Notes under the pieces: generated by a model | What the model was told of the DNA's origin: nothing | Database searches by the model: none | Seen by the model: the letters and a program-made list of their open reading frames with translations, nothing else | Assembly: GCA_946885645.1 (NCBI GenBank) | Contig: CAMPGU010000117.1 | Span: forward strand, 1-12,003 | Direction: 5' to 3' | Length of the DNA stretch: 12,003 nt | Source: an uncultured Haloferula sp. | GTDB lineage: Bacteria; Verrucomicrobiota; Verrucomicrobiae; Verrucomicrobiales; Akkermansiaceae | Program-made: the position numbers and the translations under genes | In this document: positions 1-6,741 of the stretch, piece after piece | Numbering within the stretch: position 1 is the stretch's first letter | Layout of the letters: every line of letters starts with the position of its first letter

Positions 1-12
1 CCATTTGGCGGG

Positions 13-420
13 TCAATCCTTGAGCGAGACGATGAAATCGAGGAACGGCTCGATCGAATCGTAGCCGAGGAAAGGGTTGAGCGTCACGGCATCGACCTTC
101 CAGTGCGCGAAGTAGCTGTGGGCGTAGTATTTCTGGGTTTCGCCGATGTCGCTGCGCTTGGCGTCGAGGATCACCGGAACCTCGGATGGCATCGCCTCGA
201 GGAGCTTTTCCAGAATCCCGATGCCCCGGAGGCCCATCGCCTCGAAATAGGCAATGTTCGGCTTGAAGGCCGCGGCGTGCTGCCAGGTTTCATCGACCAC
301 CCGCTTGAGGAAATCCGGCACGGCATCGATTCCCCCGGTTCCGGGCCGGGGATCCAGGCCGACGCAGAGGCGGGAGCCCGTTGTTTCGATCCTAGCCTGC
401 AGTCGCTCGTTGTATCGCAT
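13..420 (-). CDS. pyrF: orotidine-5'-phosphate decarboxylase, N-terminal half only (stop at codon 136)
   Basis: Orotidine-5'-phosphate decarboxylase makes UMP from OMP in the last step of pyrimidine synthesis. The 135 residues match the N-terminal half of the type 2 PyrF family: CVGLDPRP (19-26, with the Asp of strand 1), FKPNIAYFE (52-60), the active-site signature LDAKRSDIG (85-93, catalytic Lys88) and VTLNPFLGYDSIEPFL (112-127). Family members are about 260-280 residues. The missing half would carry the RTSNP-type loop and the C-terminal phosphate-binding strands. A TGA at 13-15 ends the frame and only 12 bases remain, so the rest may lie outside in another frame (frameshift, nonsense mutation or sequencing error). 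It is last in a minus-strand run behind the GNAT gene, with 43 nt between them. A hairpin sits immediately before the ATG. The family call is firm; whether it is intact is unknown. Confidence 0.85.
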   Translation of the reverse strand: MRYNERLQARIETTGSRLCVGLDPRPGTGGIDAVPDFLKRVVDETWQHAAAFKPNIAYFEAMGLRGIGILEKLLEAMPSEVPVILDAKRSDIGETQKYYAHSYFAHWKVDAVTLNPFLGYDSIEPFLDFIVSLKD

Positions 421-422
421 GG

Positions 423-440
423 CCGGTGTTTTAGCACCGG
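423..440 (-). repeat. perfect 6-bp inverted repeat abutting the pyrF start codon
   Basis: CCGGTG and CACCGG face each other across a 6-nt loop and end 2 nt before the pyrF ATG (418-420, read on the minus strand). In the transcript this hairpin would cover the whole ribosome docking region. There is no T-run after it on either strand, so it is not an intrinsic terminator. It could be a translation-control hairpin, an operator, or chance in GC-rich DNA. Confidence 0.5.
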
Positions 441-454
441 GGGGACAGGGGACA
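441..454. repeat. two tandem copies of GGGGACA
   Basis: Two perfect 7-base direct copies (441-447 and 448-454) lie in the short gap between the GNAT gene and pyrF, directly beside the inverted repeat at 423-440. With only two copies the significance is uncertain. It may be a slippage-prone site. Confidence 0.4.
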
Positions 455-463
455 ATTCCAACC

Positions 464-949
464 TTAGCCCACGTCCTTCGTTTCCGGCAGCCACTCCAAG
501 CGGTGGAATTCCGGAGCCTCTTCCGCGACCCTGAACCCCAGGTTCAGATAGAAGGAAAGCGCTCTGGGATTGGTCCGGAAAACGGAAAGCCGTAGCGGTT
601 GCCCAAGCTCCTCCGCCATCCGCTTGAATCCGAGCATGATTTCGCGGCCGATCCCGCGGCCTTGGAAGTCAGGAATGATCGCGATGGAGAGCAAATAGAT
701 GAAATCGTTCTCTTCCTTTTGTTGGAGGTAGCCGGCAAGCCGATCCTGGGACTCGATGCGCCAGGTCCGCGCGATCTTCCATTCCTCTTCAAAATTAAGG
801 CGCTGCCAAGTTTCATCCCAGCCCCAGATTTGCTGGATGTGGCCGTGGAAGAGCTCCTTATAGAGATCGAATATAGGCCCCGCATCTGCGGGCGATGCCC
901 CGGTCAATTTAAAATGGGGGTGCGACATCGGCGTTGGGAACGTCGGCAT
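464..949 (-). CDS. GNAT family N-acetyltransferase
   Basis: A 161-residue protein with the GCN5-related acetyltransferase fold, which moves an acetyl group from acetyl-CoA to an amine. Strand 4 and the acetyl-CoA pyrophosphate loop are clear at 86-104 (LLSIAIIPDFQGRGIG, Q/RxxGxG/A motif at 96-101). A later segment, SVFRTNPRALSFYLNLGF (122-139), is the usual motif B with the conserved Tyr. The N-terminal half contains HGHIQQIWGWDETWQ, seen in a common uncharacterised branch of the superfamily. The substrate cannot be told from sequence. A second Met at codon 8 (ATG at 926-928) would give a 154-residue protein starting MSHPHF, and this is a plausible true start because the first seven residues look non-conserved. 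Neither start has a Shine-Dalgarno motif. It lies 23 nt behind the DoxX/MauE gene and is probably co-transcribed with it. Confidence 0.85.
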   Translation of the reverse strand: MPTFPTPMSHPHFKLTGASPADAGPIFDLYKELFHGHIQQIWGWDETWQRLNFEEEWKIARTWRIESQDRLAGYLQQKEENDFIYLLSIAIIPDFQGRGIGREIMLGFKRMAEELGQPLRLSVFRTNPRALSFYLNLGFRVAEEAPEFHRLEWLPETKDVG

Positions 950-972
950 GAGGCTTTCCGGAAGCCGGAACT

Positions 973-1467
973 TCAGCCCGGCAGCTTCAAGCGCTTGCCG
1001 CCGAAGACATGGCCGGTTCCTTTCCGGCCGAGCAGCCAGATCAGCGCGATGGCGAGCCAGTAGCCGCCGAACTCAATGAACTTCCAGGTGTAGTTCATGG
1101 GCGCTCCGTCCGGATCACCCAGGCAACCGCAGGCAATATCGAGGTTGCGGGCCCAAGCCTGCCCGACGCCGAAGGCAAAAAACCCCACCAGCCCCGCAAG
1201 CGCCCAGAGTGCCCCGCGCTTCCAAAGCCCGACGATCAGGCAAAAACCCACCGTCATTTCTACCCAGGGAATGGTGTAGGCCACCACCGCATCCCAAGGC
1301 GAGACCACGATTTTGTAGTTTCCCACCGCGCGGGTGAAGTCGTCCAAGCCTGTTTGAAAAACCTTCACCCAGCCGCTCCATGCAAAATACGCCCCCAACC
1401 CGAGGCGCAGGGCAAGCGCCAGGAAAGGGCCGTAATCGGCGGATCTGCGGGCAGGCACGGCGATCAT
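973..1467 (-). CDS. DoxX/MauE-family four-helix membrane protein
   Basis: A 164-residue integral membrane protein with four predicted helices near residues 13-36, 60-80, 84-106 and 131-147. Features of the DoxX/MauE superfamily are visible: RLGLGAYFAWSGWVKV in helix 1, the PWVEMTVGFCLIVGLWKRGA segment with a buried Glu (residue 70), and RNLDIACGCLGD (108-118), whose CxC pair (113, 115) is the hallmark of MauE-like members. MauE is needed for methylamine dehydrogenase maturation, and relatives are thought to take part in disulfide or quinone-linked redox chemistry. No methylamine genes are nearby, so here it is a general member. It is the first gene of the minus-strand run and is divergent from the YiiX-like gene. 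A candidate -10 (TAAAAT, 1475-1480) ends 7 nt before the ATG. Confidence 0.82.
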   Translation of the reverse strand: MIAVPARRSADYGPFLALALRLGLGAYFAWSGWVKVFQTGLDDFTRAVGNYKIVVSPWDAVVAYTIPWVEMTVGFCLIVGLWKRGALWALAGLVGFFAFGVGQAWARNLDIACGCLGDPDGAPMNYTWKFIEFGGYWLAIALIWLLGRKGTGHVFGGKRLKLPG

Positions 1468-1474
1468 TTAAGGC

Positions 1475-1502
1475 ATTTTAACAATTTCGCCAAGCTTCTA
1501 AA
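1475..1502 (-). promoter_or_regulatory. candidate promoter of the DoxX/MauE-GNAT-pyrF run
   Basis: On the minus strand TTTAGA (1497-1502) is followed after 16 nt by TAAAAT (1475-1480; five of six match TATAAT). The region is AT-rich against its GC-rich surroundings. Transcription would begin about at the ATG (1465-1467), giving a nearly leaderless mRNA. The -35 is weak, the -10 good. Confidence 0.45.
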
Positions 1503-1518
1503 AACATTGGCCCCGAAT

Positions 1519-1547
1519 TTGCCGGGAGCGGCTTCTCACGCTATGAT
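1519..1547 (+). promoter_or_regulatory. candidate sigma70-type promoter of the YiiX-like gene
   Basis: TTGCCG (1519-1524), a 17-nt spacer, then TATGAT (1542-1547; five of six match TATAAT). The predicted transcription start falls at about 1553-1556, on or next to the ATG at 1555. This favours 1555 over the in-frame ATG at 1543, which lies inside the -10, and predicts a leaderless or almost leaderless message. Confidence 0.5.
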
Positions 1548-1554
1548 AGGGCCC

Positions 1555-2184
1555 ATGCCCTTCCGGACCTTTGCTCTCCCACTGCTTGCGGCCCTCAGCA
1601 TCTCGCTTCCCACGGCCTTTGCGGCGGAAAAAGGAGATTATAAGCTCCGGACCGGAGACGTCGTTTTCCAATGTACCGGCGGAGAGCAGGCAAAGGCGAT
1701 CCGCGAGGCGACGGGATCCCGCTATACCCACTGCGGGGTGGTGTTTGAGGACAACGGCACGTTCAAGGTGCTGGAGGCTTCCCAGCCGGTGAAGGTGACT
1801 CCTTTTGCCGATTTCCGGAGGCGCAGCCTCCCGGGAATCTTCCAAGTCCGGCGCTTGAAGTCCACCCCCGACGCCGCTGCGATCCAAGCGGGGCGGGCGT
1901 GGGGTGTGAAGCAGGTGGGGCTGAACTACGACTTCCACTTCCGCTGGGACGACGAAACGCTGTACTGCTCGGAGCTGGTGTGGAAAGTTTTCAAAAAGGC
2001 CGGTGTCGAACTCTGCGCCCCCCGGAATTTCCGCGATTACGCGCTGGAGGCACCGGAGGTGAAGGCCTTGATCGAACAGCGCTACGGCTCGGTCGGGAAA
2101 CTTCCGGCGAAAGAGCCGGTCGTGTCTCCCGGGGATTTGGCGGACTCGCCCTTGCTGGTGGAGGTGCCGCCTTCGGAGAGCTGA
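1555..2184 (+). CDS. secreted YiiX/YebB-like permuted papain-fold amidase
   Basis: A 209-residue protein with an N-terminal signal peptide (hydrophobic stretch 6-22, likely cleavage after AFA at 21-23), so it probably acts in the periplasm. The mature part shows the circularly permuted NlpC/P60 (YiiX/DUF830) pattern: LRTGDVVFQ (31-39), SRYTHCGVVF (55-64) with the predicted catalytic His59, LEAS (73-76), and NYDFHFRWDDETLYCSELVWKVF (124-146) with the predicted nucleophile Cys138. Relatives are thought to hydrolyse amide or acyl bonds, possibly in peptidoglycan peptides or lipids; the substrate here is unknown. The acidic-hydrophobic C-terminal tail after residue 180 looks disordered. Start 1555 is chosen because the signal peptide begins there and a candidate -10 covers the earlier ATG. 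It is monocistronic or loosely linked to the M20 gene, 78 nt downstream. Confidence 0.82.
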   Translation: MPFRTFALPLLAALSISLPTAFAAEKGDYKLRTGDVVFQCTGGEQAKAIREATGSRYTHCGVVFEDNGTFKVLEASQPVKVTPFADFRRRSLPGIFQVRRLKSTPDAAAIQAGRAWGVKQVGLNYDFHFRWDDETLYCSELVWKVFKKAGVELCAPRNFRDYALEAPEVKALIEQRYGSVGKLPAKEPVVSPGDLADSPLLVEVPPSES

Positions 2185-2262
2185 CGGCGGAAGTCCCGTG
2201 AAGATTGGCCGACCCGCGCATTTGGACTTTGGAAATCGCGGCCGGGAGTCTCCAATGCACGC

Positions 2263-3390
2263 GTGTCAGGGCCAGTCGAACTTCTCCAACAGCTCGTCCG
2301 CATTCCCTCCGTCAATCCGGACAATCCCGCGGGAACAAGCCGGATGGGAGAAGCGGAGCTGGCCGGCTTCCTGAAGGGCTGGCTCGAAGATCTCGGAGCG
2401 ACCGTCACGCTCGAGGAGATCAAGCCGGAGCGCCCGAACCTCATCGCCCGCTTCGCACCGCGGGACGAGCGTCCCCGGATTTTGCTGGGCCCTCACCTCG
2501 ACACGGTAGGCGTCGGGAGCATGACGATCGATCCATTCGGCGGGGAGACCCGCGATGGCAAGCTGTGGGGCCGTGGTGCCTCGGACACGAAGGGTCCCAT
2601 GGCGGCGATGCTGTGGGGACTAAAGGAGAACGCGGAGATCCTCCCCACCCTGCCCGTCGCCGTCGATTTCGTTGCCTTCATGGGTGAGGAATCAAGCCAA
2701 TGGGGCTCGAAGGATTTCGCGAAACACCACGGCCACGACTATGCTTTCGCCATCGTCGGCGAGCCAACCTCGCTCGATATCGTCCACACCACGAAGGGCT
2801 CGCTGTGGGCTACGCTTCGCGCGACCGGGAAAGCCGCCCACTCCTCCCAGCCGGAGCGCGGGGAGAACGCCGCGATGAAATTGGCACGCGCGCTCGATGT
2901 CCTGGAGCGCGCGCTCTCGGCGGAACTGGCCACCTACACTCATCCGGTCCTCGGCCGCTCGACCCTCAATGTCGGCGTGCTCCGCAGCGGCTCGCGCCCG
3001 AACATCGTGCCCGACTTGGCCGATGCGGAGATCGACATCCGCATCACGCCCGCTCTGCGGGATGCAGGCGGTGCACTCGACCTGTTGCAACGGACGATCC
3101 AGCGGCTGGATCTGCCGCTGGAGATCGTGCGGCCGCACGAGAACCCGCCGATGGAAATTCCCGCCACCCATCCGTATATCCACCGCATCCAGGAAGTGCG
3201 GGCCGCCTCGAAACCCGTCGGGGCCCCTTGGTTCTCGGATGCAGCGCATCTTTCCGCCGCGGGCGTGCCCTCCGTGTGCATGGGACCGGGCTCCATCGAT
3301 CAGGCGCACACCTGCGACGAGTTCATCGAAATTGCCGCCCTGGGGGAGGGTGCCGCCTTCTTCACCGATTTCGTCCGTTCGCTCGCCTGA
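2263..3390 (+). CDS. M20 family zinc peptidase/deacylase (ArgE/DapE/ACY1 type)
   Basis: A 375-residue metallohydrolase of the M20 family, which cleaves N-acyl amino acids or small peptides using two zinc ions. The metal and catalytic residues are all present: GPHLDTV (His78, Asp80), GRGASDTKGPMAAM (Asp108), MGEES (Glu142 general base, Glu143 ligand), VGEPTS (Glu167) and QAHTCDEF (His349). The lid/dimerisation domain spans about 175-285, with GKAAHSSQPERGENA (189-203) supplying the His that completes a partner active site. The start is a GTG, since no in-frame ATG lies upstream and MSGPVELLQQLVRIPSVNP is the normal family N-terminus. An ATG 8 bases earlier is out of frame. ArgE, DapE or a broader carboxypeptidase role cannot be separated, as there are no Arg or Lys pathway neighbours. 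prmC follows after 10 nt, so the two are probably co-transcribed. Confidence 0.88.
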   Translation: MSGPVELLQQLVRIPSVNPDNPAGTSRMGEAELAGFLKGWLEDLGATVTLEEIKPERPNLIARFAPRDERPRILLGPHLDTVGVGSMTIDPFGGETRDGKLWGRGASDTKGPMAAMLWGLKENAEILPTLPVAVDFVAFMGEESSQWGSKDFAKHHGHDYAFAIVGEPTSLDIVHTTKGSLWATLRATGKAAHSSQPERGENAAMKLARALDVLERALSAELATYTHPVLGRSTLNVGVLRSGSRPNIVPDLADAEIDIRITPALRDAGGALDLLQRTIQRLDLPLEIVRPHENPPMEIPATHPYIHRIQEVRAASKPVGAPWFSDAAHLSAAGVPSVCMGPGSIDQAHTCDEFIEIAALGEGAAFFTDFVRSLA

Positions 3391-3400
3391 GCTTCCCCGA

Positions 3401-4246
3401 ATGACCACCGTTCTCGAGACCCTCGACAAAGGCACCGCGTACCTGAGCAAGAAAGGCATCGAGGACGCCCGGCGGAACATGCAGATGCTGGTGGCCCATC
3501 AGCTCGCGTGCACGCGCATGGACCTGTACCTGCGCTTCGACCAGCCTTTGGAAGAGGACGATCTCGCTCCCTTGCGCGATCTGCTGAAACGCCGGGGCGA
3601 GGGAATCCCGCTCCAACACCTTCTCGGCAGCGTGCAGTTCCACCGCCGGGATTTCAAAACCGACTCCCGCGCGCTTATCCCCCGCCCCGAGACCGAGGAA
3701 CTCGTCGAATGGCTCCTGAAAAACGTCCACTTGCCGGAAAACCCGCGGATCCTGGATATGGGCTGCGGGAGCGGCGTGCTGGGCCTCACCTTGGCCGCGG
3801 AATATCCCTCCGCGCACGTGGTCCTGGCCGATGTCTCCGCGGAAGCGCGCTCGCTCGCGGCGGAGAACGCCGCCCTGCTGGAAATCGCCAACGTGGATTT
3901 CGTCGAAAGCGACCTCTTCTCCGCGCTCGGCGAGGACACCTTCGACCTCATCGTCGCCAATCTCCCCTATGTTCCGGAGACCGATCGCGCCTCGCTGTCC
4001 CGCGAAGTCGCGCACGATCCCGATCTCGCTCTCTTCGGCGGACCGGACGGTTTGGATGTGATCCGCCGTTTCGTGCCGGCTGCGACGCGGCGGCTCCGGT
4101 CCGGCGGATGGCTTGCCCTCGAAATCGGCATCCACCAGGATCACGCGGTAGAAGCGTTGCTCCGCGACGCCGGGCTTACCGACATCTTGACTCTCAAGGA
4201 TCTCTCGGGCATTCCCCGTTTCCCGACCGCGCGGCGAATGAAGTGA
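3401..4246 (+). CDS. prmC: peptide chain release factor N5-glutamine methyltransferase
   Basis: PrmC (HemK) methylates the Gln of the GGQ motif in release factors RF1/RF2 with S-adenosylmethionine, which aids translation termination in the cytoplasm. The 281-residue length is typical. A helical N-terminal domain (1-80) is followed by the family signature ALIPRPETEELVEWLL (91-106), the SAM-binding loop ILDMGCGSGVLGLTLA (117-132), the acidic strand end ADVS (143-146), and IVANLPYVPETD (184-195). The substrate-binding NPPY motif here reads NLPY (187-190), a Leu for the first Pro. The C-terminus has the usual GGPDGLDVIRR (213-223) and GGWLALEIG (235-243). The start ATG lies 10 nt after the M20 stop. 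No strong Shine-Dalgarno sequence is visible, so translational coupling is likely. The usual neighbour prfA is absent; murA follows after 75 nt. Confidence 0.92.
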   Translation: MTTVLETLDKGTAYLSKKGIEDARRNMQMLVAHQLACTRMDLYLRFDQPLEEDDLAPLRDLLKRRGEGIPLQHLLGSVQFHRRDFKTDSRALIPRPETEELVEWLLKNVHLPENPRILDMGCGSGVLGLTLAAEYPSAHVVLADVSAEARSLAAENAALLEIANVDFVESDLFSALGEDTFDLIVANLPYVPETDRASLSREVAHDPDLALFGGPDGLDVIRRFVPAATRRLRSGGWLALEIGIHQDHAVEALLRDAGLTDILTLKDLSGIPRFPTARRMK

Positions 4247-4321
4247 GCATTGAGAAATGTCCCATGGATCGTTCGCGCCGGACCCGTTACTTCCATCTTC
4301 CCGTTAAATAATTCGTTTTCA

Positions 4322-5590
4322 ATGGATAAGCTCATCGTTCACGGCGGCACTCCGATTCACGGCGTGATCACGGTATCGGGCTCGAAAAACGCCTCGCTGC
4401 CGATCCTGGCCGCCACGCTGCTCACGGAAGAGGACTGCGTGATCCGCCGCGTCCCCGACGTGTCGGACACGAACTACATGGTGCAGATCCTGACCGGGCT
4501 GGGCGCGGACGTGGAGCGTTTCTCCGGCACGGTCCGGGTCACCGCGGCCGACATCGGCGATACCGCTCCGTACGACATTGTCCGCCGCATGCGTGCCTCC
4601 GTCTGCGTCATGGGCCCGCTGCTGGCCCGCAAGCGCCGCTGCGTCGTCGCCCTGCCCGGCGGCTGCGTGATTGGTGACAGGCCGGTGGACCTTCATATCC
4701 GCGGCCTGGAAGCATTGGGAGCCAAGGCCGAGATCGAGGGCGGCAATATCATCCTCTCCGCTCCCGACGGGCTGAGGGGTGCCACGATCGATCTCTGCGG
4801 GAGCAACGGCCCGACCGTACTGGGAACGGATAACGTGATGATGGCCGCGACGCTTGCCGAAGGCATCACCACGATCACCTCCGCCGCCTGCGAGCCGGAG
4901 GTGGTGGATCTCGCCGATTTCCTGAACGCGATGGGCGCGAAAATCAGCGGCGCGGGCACTCCCGTGATCACCATTGAAGGCGTGGAAAAGCTGAAAGGAT
5001 GCGTTCACAACGTCATTCCGGACCGGATTGAAGCCGGAACCTTCATGGCCGCCGCCGCCTTGGCGGGCGAAGGAGTCACGCTGCGCCGGATCCGCCACGA
5101 GCACCTGACCTCGATCACCAATACCCTGCGAAAGGCGGGCCATCAGGTGCATTTCAACGACGTGGGCGATGCTTGCACGGTTCACCGCGGCGATACCCCG
5201 ATGTCCGCGGAGATCGTGACCGAGCCCTATCCGGGCTATCCCACCGATATGCAGGCGCAGATGGCCGCGCTCTTCGCCACCACGCCCGGCACCAGCATCG
5301 TGGTGGACACCATTTTCCCCCAGCGCTTCATGTATTGCGCGGAGCTGAAACGCATGGGCGCGGACATCACGGTGGGCGAAGGGAAGGCCGTCATCAAAGG
5401 GGTGGAGAAACTGAGCGCCGCTCCGGTGATGGCCAGCGACCTCCGGGCCTCCGCCGCCCTGGTGCTCGCCGCCCTGACGGCGAAAGGCTCCACCGAAATC
5501 CTCCGCCTTTATCACATCGACCGCGGCTATGAACACATCGATGAGAAGCTTCTCGCCTTGGGCGCGCACGTGGAGCGCGTGCGGGAGTAG
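4322..5590 (+). CDS. murA: UDP-N-acetylglucosamine 1-carboxyvinyltransferase
   Basis: MurA catalyses the first committed step of peptidoglycan synthesis, transferring enolpyruvate from PEP to UDP-GlcNAc in the cytoplasm. The 422-residue length is normal. Key residues are in the expected places: SGSKNASLPILAA with Lys22-Asn23, the catalytic loop ALPGGCVIGDRPVDLH with Cys115 (the fosfomycin-sensitive form), EAGTFM (237-242), and YPGYPTDMQAQ (303-313) with the catalytic Asp309. DLRASAALVLAALTAKG near the C-terminus is also canonical. The start MDKLIVHGGTPI is chosen over an in-frame ATG at 4250, because the extra 24 residues are not family-like. It sits 75 nt after prmC behind a short AT-rich stretch (4303-4321) that may hold a weak promoter. 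MurA together with PrmC is a common arrangement in several phyla. It is convergent with lipA, 30 nt away, without a visible terminator. Confidence 0.96.
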   Translation: MDKLIVHGGTPIHGVITVSGSKNASLPILAATLLTEEDCVIRRVPDVSDTNYMVQILTGLGADVERFSGTVRVTAADIGDTAPYDIVRRMRASVCVMGPLLARKRRCVVALPGGCVIGDRPVDLHIRGLEALGAKAEIEGGNIILSAPDGLRGATIDLCGSNGPTVLGTDNVMMAATLAEGITTITSAACEPEVVDLADFLNAMGAKISGAGTPVITIEGVEKLKGCVHNVIPDRIEAGTFMAAAALAGEGVTLRRIRHEHLTSITNTLRKAGHQVHFNDVGDACTVHRGDTPMSAEIVTEPYPGYPTDMQAQMAALFATTPGTSIVVDTIFPQRFMYCAELKRMGADITVGEGKAVIKGVEKLSAAPVMASDLRASAALVLAALTAKGSTEILRLYHIDRGYEHIDEKLLALGAHVERVRE

Positions 5591-5620
5591 GGCAGCGCTT
5601 GGCGACAGTGCAGGCCTTCC

Positions 5621-6634
5621 TCAACCCACCGAAGCCTTCACCAGCGCGGCGCGCGCGGCAGGAATCGGCAGGTCCTCCGGCTGGAGATCCAGGCCCCGCA
5701 CCGGAGCCGCCTTGTCGATCTCGTCCATGATATCCAGTTCGGGGCGGAAGTCCGCGGCGTGATAGGAACTGCGGACCAGCGGACCGCTGGCGACATGGCG
5801 GAAACCTTTCGCGAGGGCGATCTGCTTGAGCTCGTCGAAAACAGCGGGCTCCACATATTCGACCACCGGCAGATGCCGCGGCGTCGGGCGCAGGTACTGG
5901 CCCATGGTGAGAACGGTGACATCGGCCTGGAGCAGATCGTCCATCGCCCGCAGGATCTCGTCGCGCTGTTCCCCGAGGCCGAGCATGATGCCGCTCTTGG
6001 TGGCGACCTTGCCGTTCACCATTGCCTTCGCCTTCTTCAGCACGGCCAGGCTGCGGTGGTACTTTGCGCGGGAGCGGACCAGCGGGGTGAGCCGTTCCAC
6101 CGTTTCGAGGTTGTGGTTGAAGATGTGCGGCCGCGCTTCCATCACCATCTCCAGCGCCCAGTCACGATCGTTGAAATCCGGTACCAGCACCTCGATCACG
6201 ATGCCCGGATTCATGGCCCGCACCGCTTCGATGGTTTGCTGGAAATGCTCGGCGCCGCCATCCCGGAGGTCATCCCGGGCGACGGCGGTGATGACGACAT
6301 GGCGGAGCTTCATCCGGCGGGTCGCCTCCGCCACGCGGAACGGTTCGTCCGCCTCGAGGGCATCGGGCTTGGCGGTCTTCACCGCGCAGAAGCCGCAGGC
6401 ACGGGTGCATTTCTCACCCGCGATCATGAAGGTGGCGGTGCCTTGGCCCCAGCATTCCCAGCGGTTCGGGCATTGGGCCTCCTCGCAGACGGTCACCAGC
6501 TTCAAGTCCGTGATGAGGGACTTGGTGGACCAGAATACCGGGTTATTCGGCAGGCGGACCTTGATCCAGGAAGGCTTCTTGTCCTGGTGCAGACCGGGAT
6601 CCATCTTCATCTGGGGTCCGAGGCAGCCGCTCAT
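5621..6634 (-). CDS. lipA: lipoyl synthase
   Basis: LipA is a radical-SAM enzyme that inserts two sulfur atoms into protein-bound octanoyl groups to make lipoyl cofactor. It has both [4Fe-4S] cluster motifs: the auxiliary CX4CX5C (Cys50, 55, 61 in TVCEEAQCPNRWECWG) and the radical-SAM CX3CX2C (Cys76, 80, 83 in EKCTRACGFC). The C-terminal RSSYHA carries the Ser that ligates the auxiliary cluster. GIMLGLGE and PDFNDRD are also family hallmarks. Length is 337 residues, slightly long at the N-terminus. Met9 and Met11 are alternative starts, but the candidate promoter just upstream favours the first ATG (6632-6634). lipB is not adjacent. It is separated by 107 nt from the methyltransferase gene upstream and is convergent with murA. 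Confidence 0.95.
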   Translation of the reverse strand: MSGCLGPQMKMDPGLHQDKKPSWIKVRLPNNPVFWSTKSLITDLKLVTVCEEAQCPNRWECWGQGTATFMIAGEKCTRACGFCAVKTAKPDALEADEPFRVAEATRRMKLRHVVITAVARDDLRDGGAEHFQQTIEAVRAMNPGIVIEVLVPDFNDRDWALEMVMEARPHIFNHNLETVERLTPLVRSRAKYHRSLAVLKKAKAMVNGKVATKSGIMLGLGEQRDEILRAMDDLLQADVTVLTMGQYLRPTPRHLPVVEYVEPAVFDELKQIALAKGFRHVASGPLVRSSYHAADFRPELDIMDEIDKAAPVRGLDLQPEDLPIPAARAALVKASVG

Positions 6635-6643
6635 GTCGGCGGG

Positions 6644-6672
6644 AAACTAGGGGGAGGGGCGGGCCGCGTCAA
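6644..6672 (-). promoter_or_regulatory. candidate sigma70-type promoter of lipA
   Basis: On the minus strand TTGACG (6667-6672, five of six match TTGACA) is followed after exactly 17 nt by TAGTTT (6644-6649). The predicted transcription start, about 6637, is within 2-4 nt of the lipA ATG, so the message would be essentially leaderless. The -35 overlaps an inverted repeat at 6663-6682. Confidence 0.55.
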
Positions 6673-6682
6673 TGACCGCGGC
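6663..6682. repeat. inverted repeat overlapping the lipA -35
   Basis: GCCGCG (6663-6668) and CGCGGC (6677-6682) form a perfect 6-bp dyad around an 8-nt centre. It lacks a T-run and, if the promoter call is right, lies mostly upstream of the transcription start, so it is better read as a possible operator than as a terminator. It could also be chance in GC-rich DNA. Confidence 0.4.
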
Positions 6683-6741
6683 ACGATTGGGCCGCACCGG
6701 GCAGGAAACCCGCAATTCCCGATCAAGGGGGCTTCCGGACC

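Noticed and set aside
952..966. Dyad GGCTT-TCCGG-AAGCC between the DoxX/MauE and GNAT genes
   Set aside because: Five base pairs only, no T-run, and ordinary for GC-rich DNA.
1009..1542. Long plus-strand frame extending the YiiX-like gene upstream to 1009
   Set aside because: It covers the DoxX/MauE gene on the other strand, whose protein has clear family motifs. The signal peptide begins only at 1555.
2692..3480. 262-codon minus-strand frame opposite the M20 gene
   Set aside because: It spans the M20-prmC junction and reads as an Arg/Gly-rich shadow.
4303..4321. AT-rich stretch before murA as a promoter
   Set aside because: TTAAAT/TAAATA-like -10 candidates are present, but no -35 at a suitable distance could be found.
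4319..5569. 416-codon minus-strand frame opposite murA
   Set aside because: Low-complexity His/Gly/Arg-rich antisense shadow of murA, with no family features.
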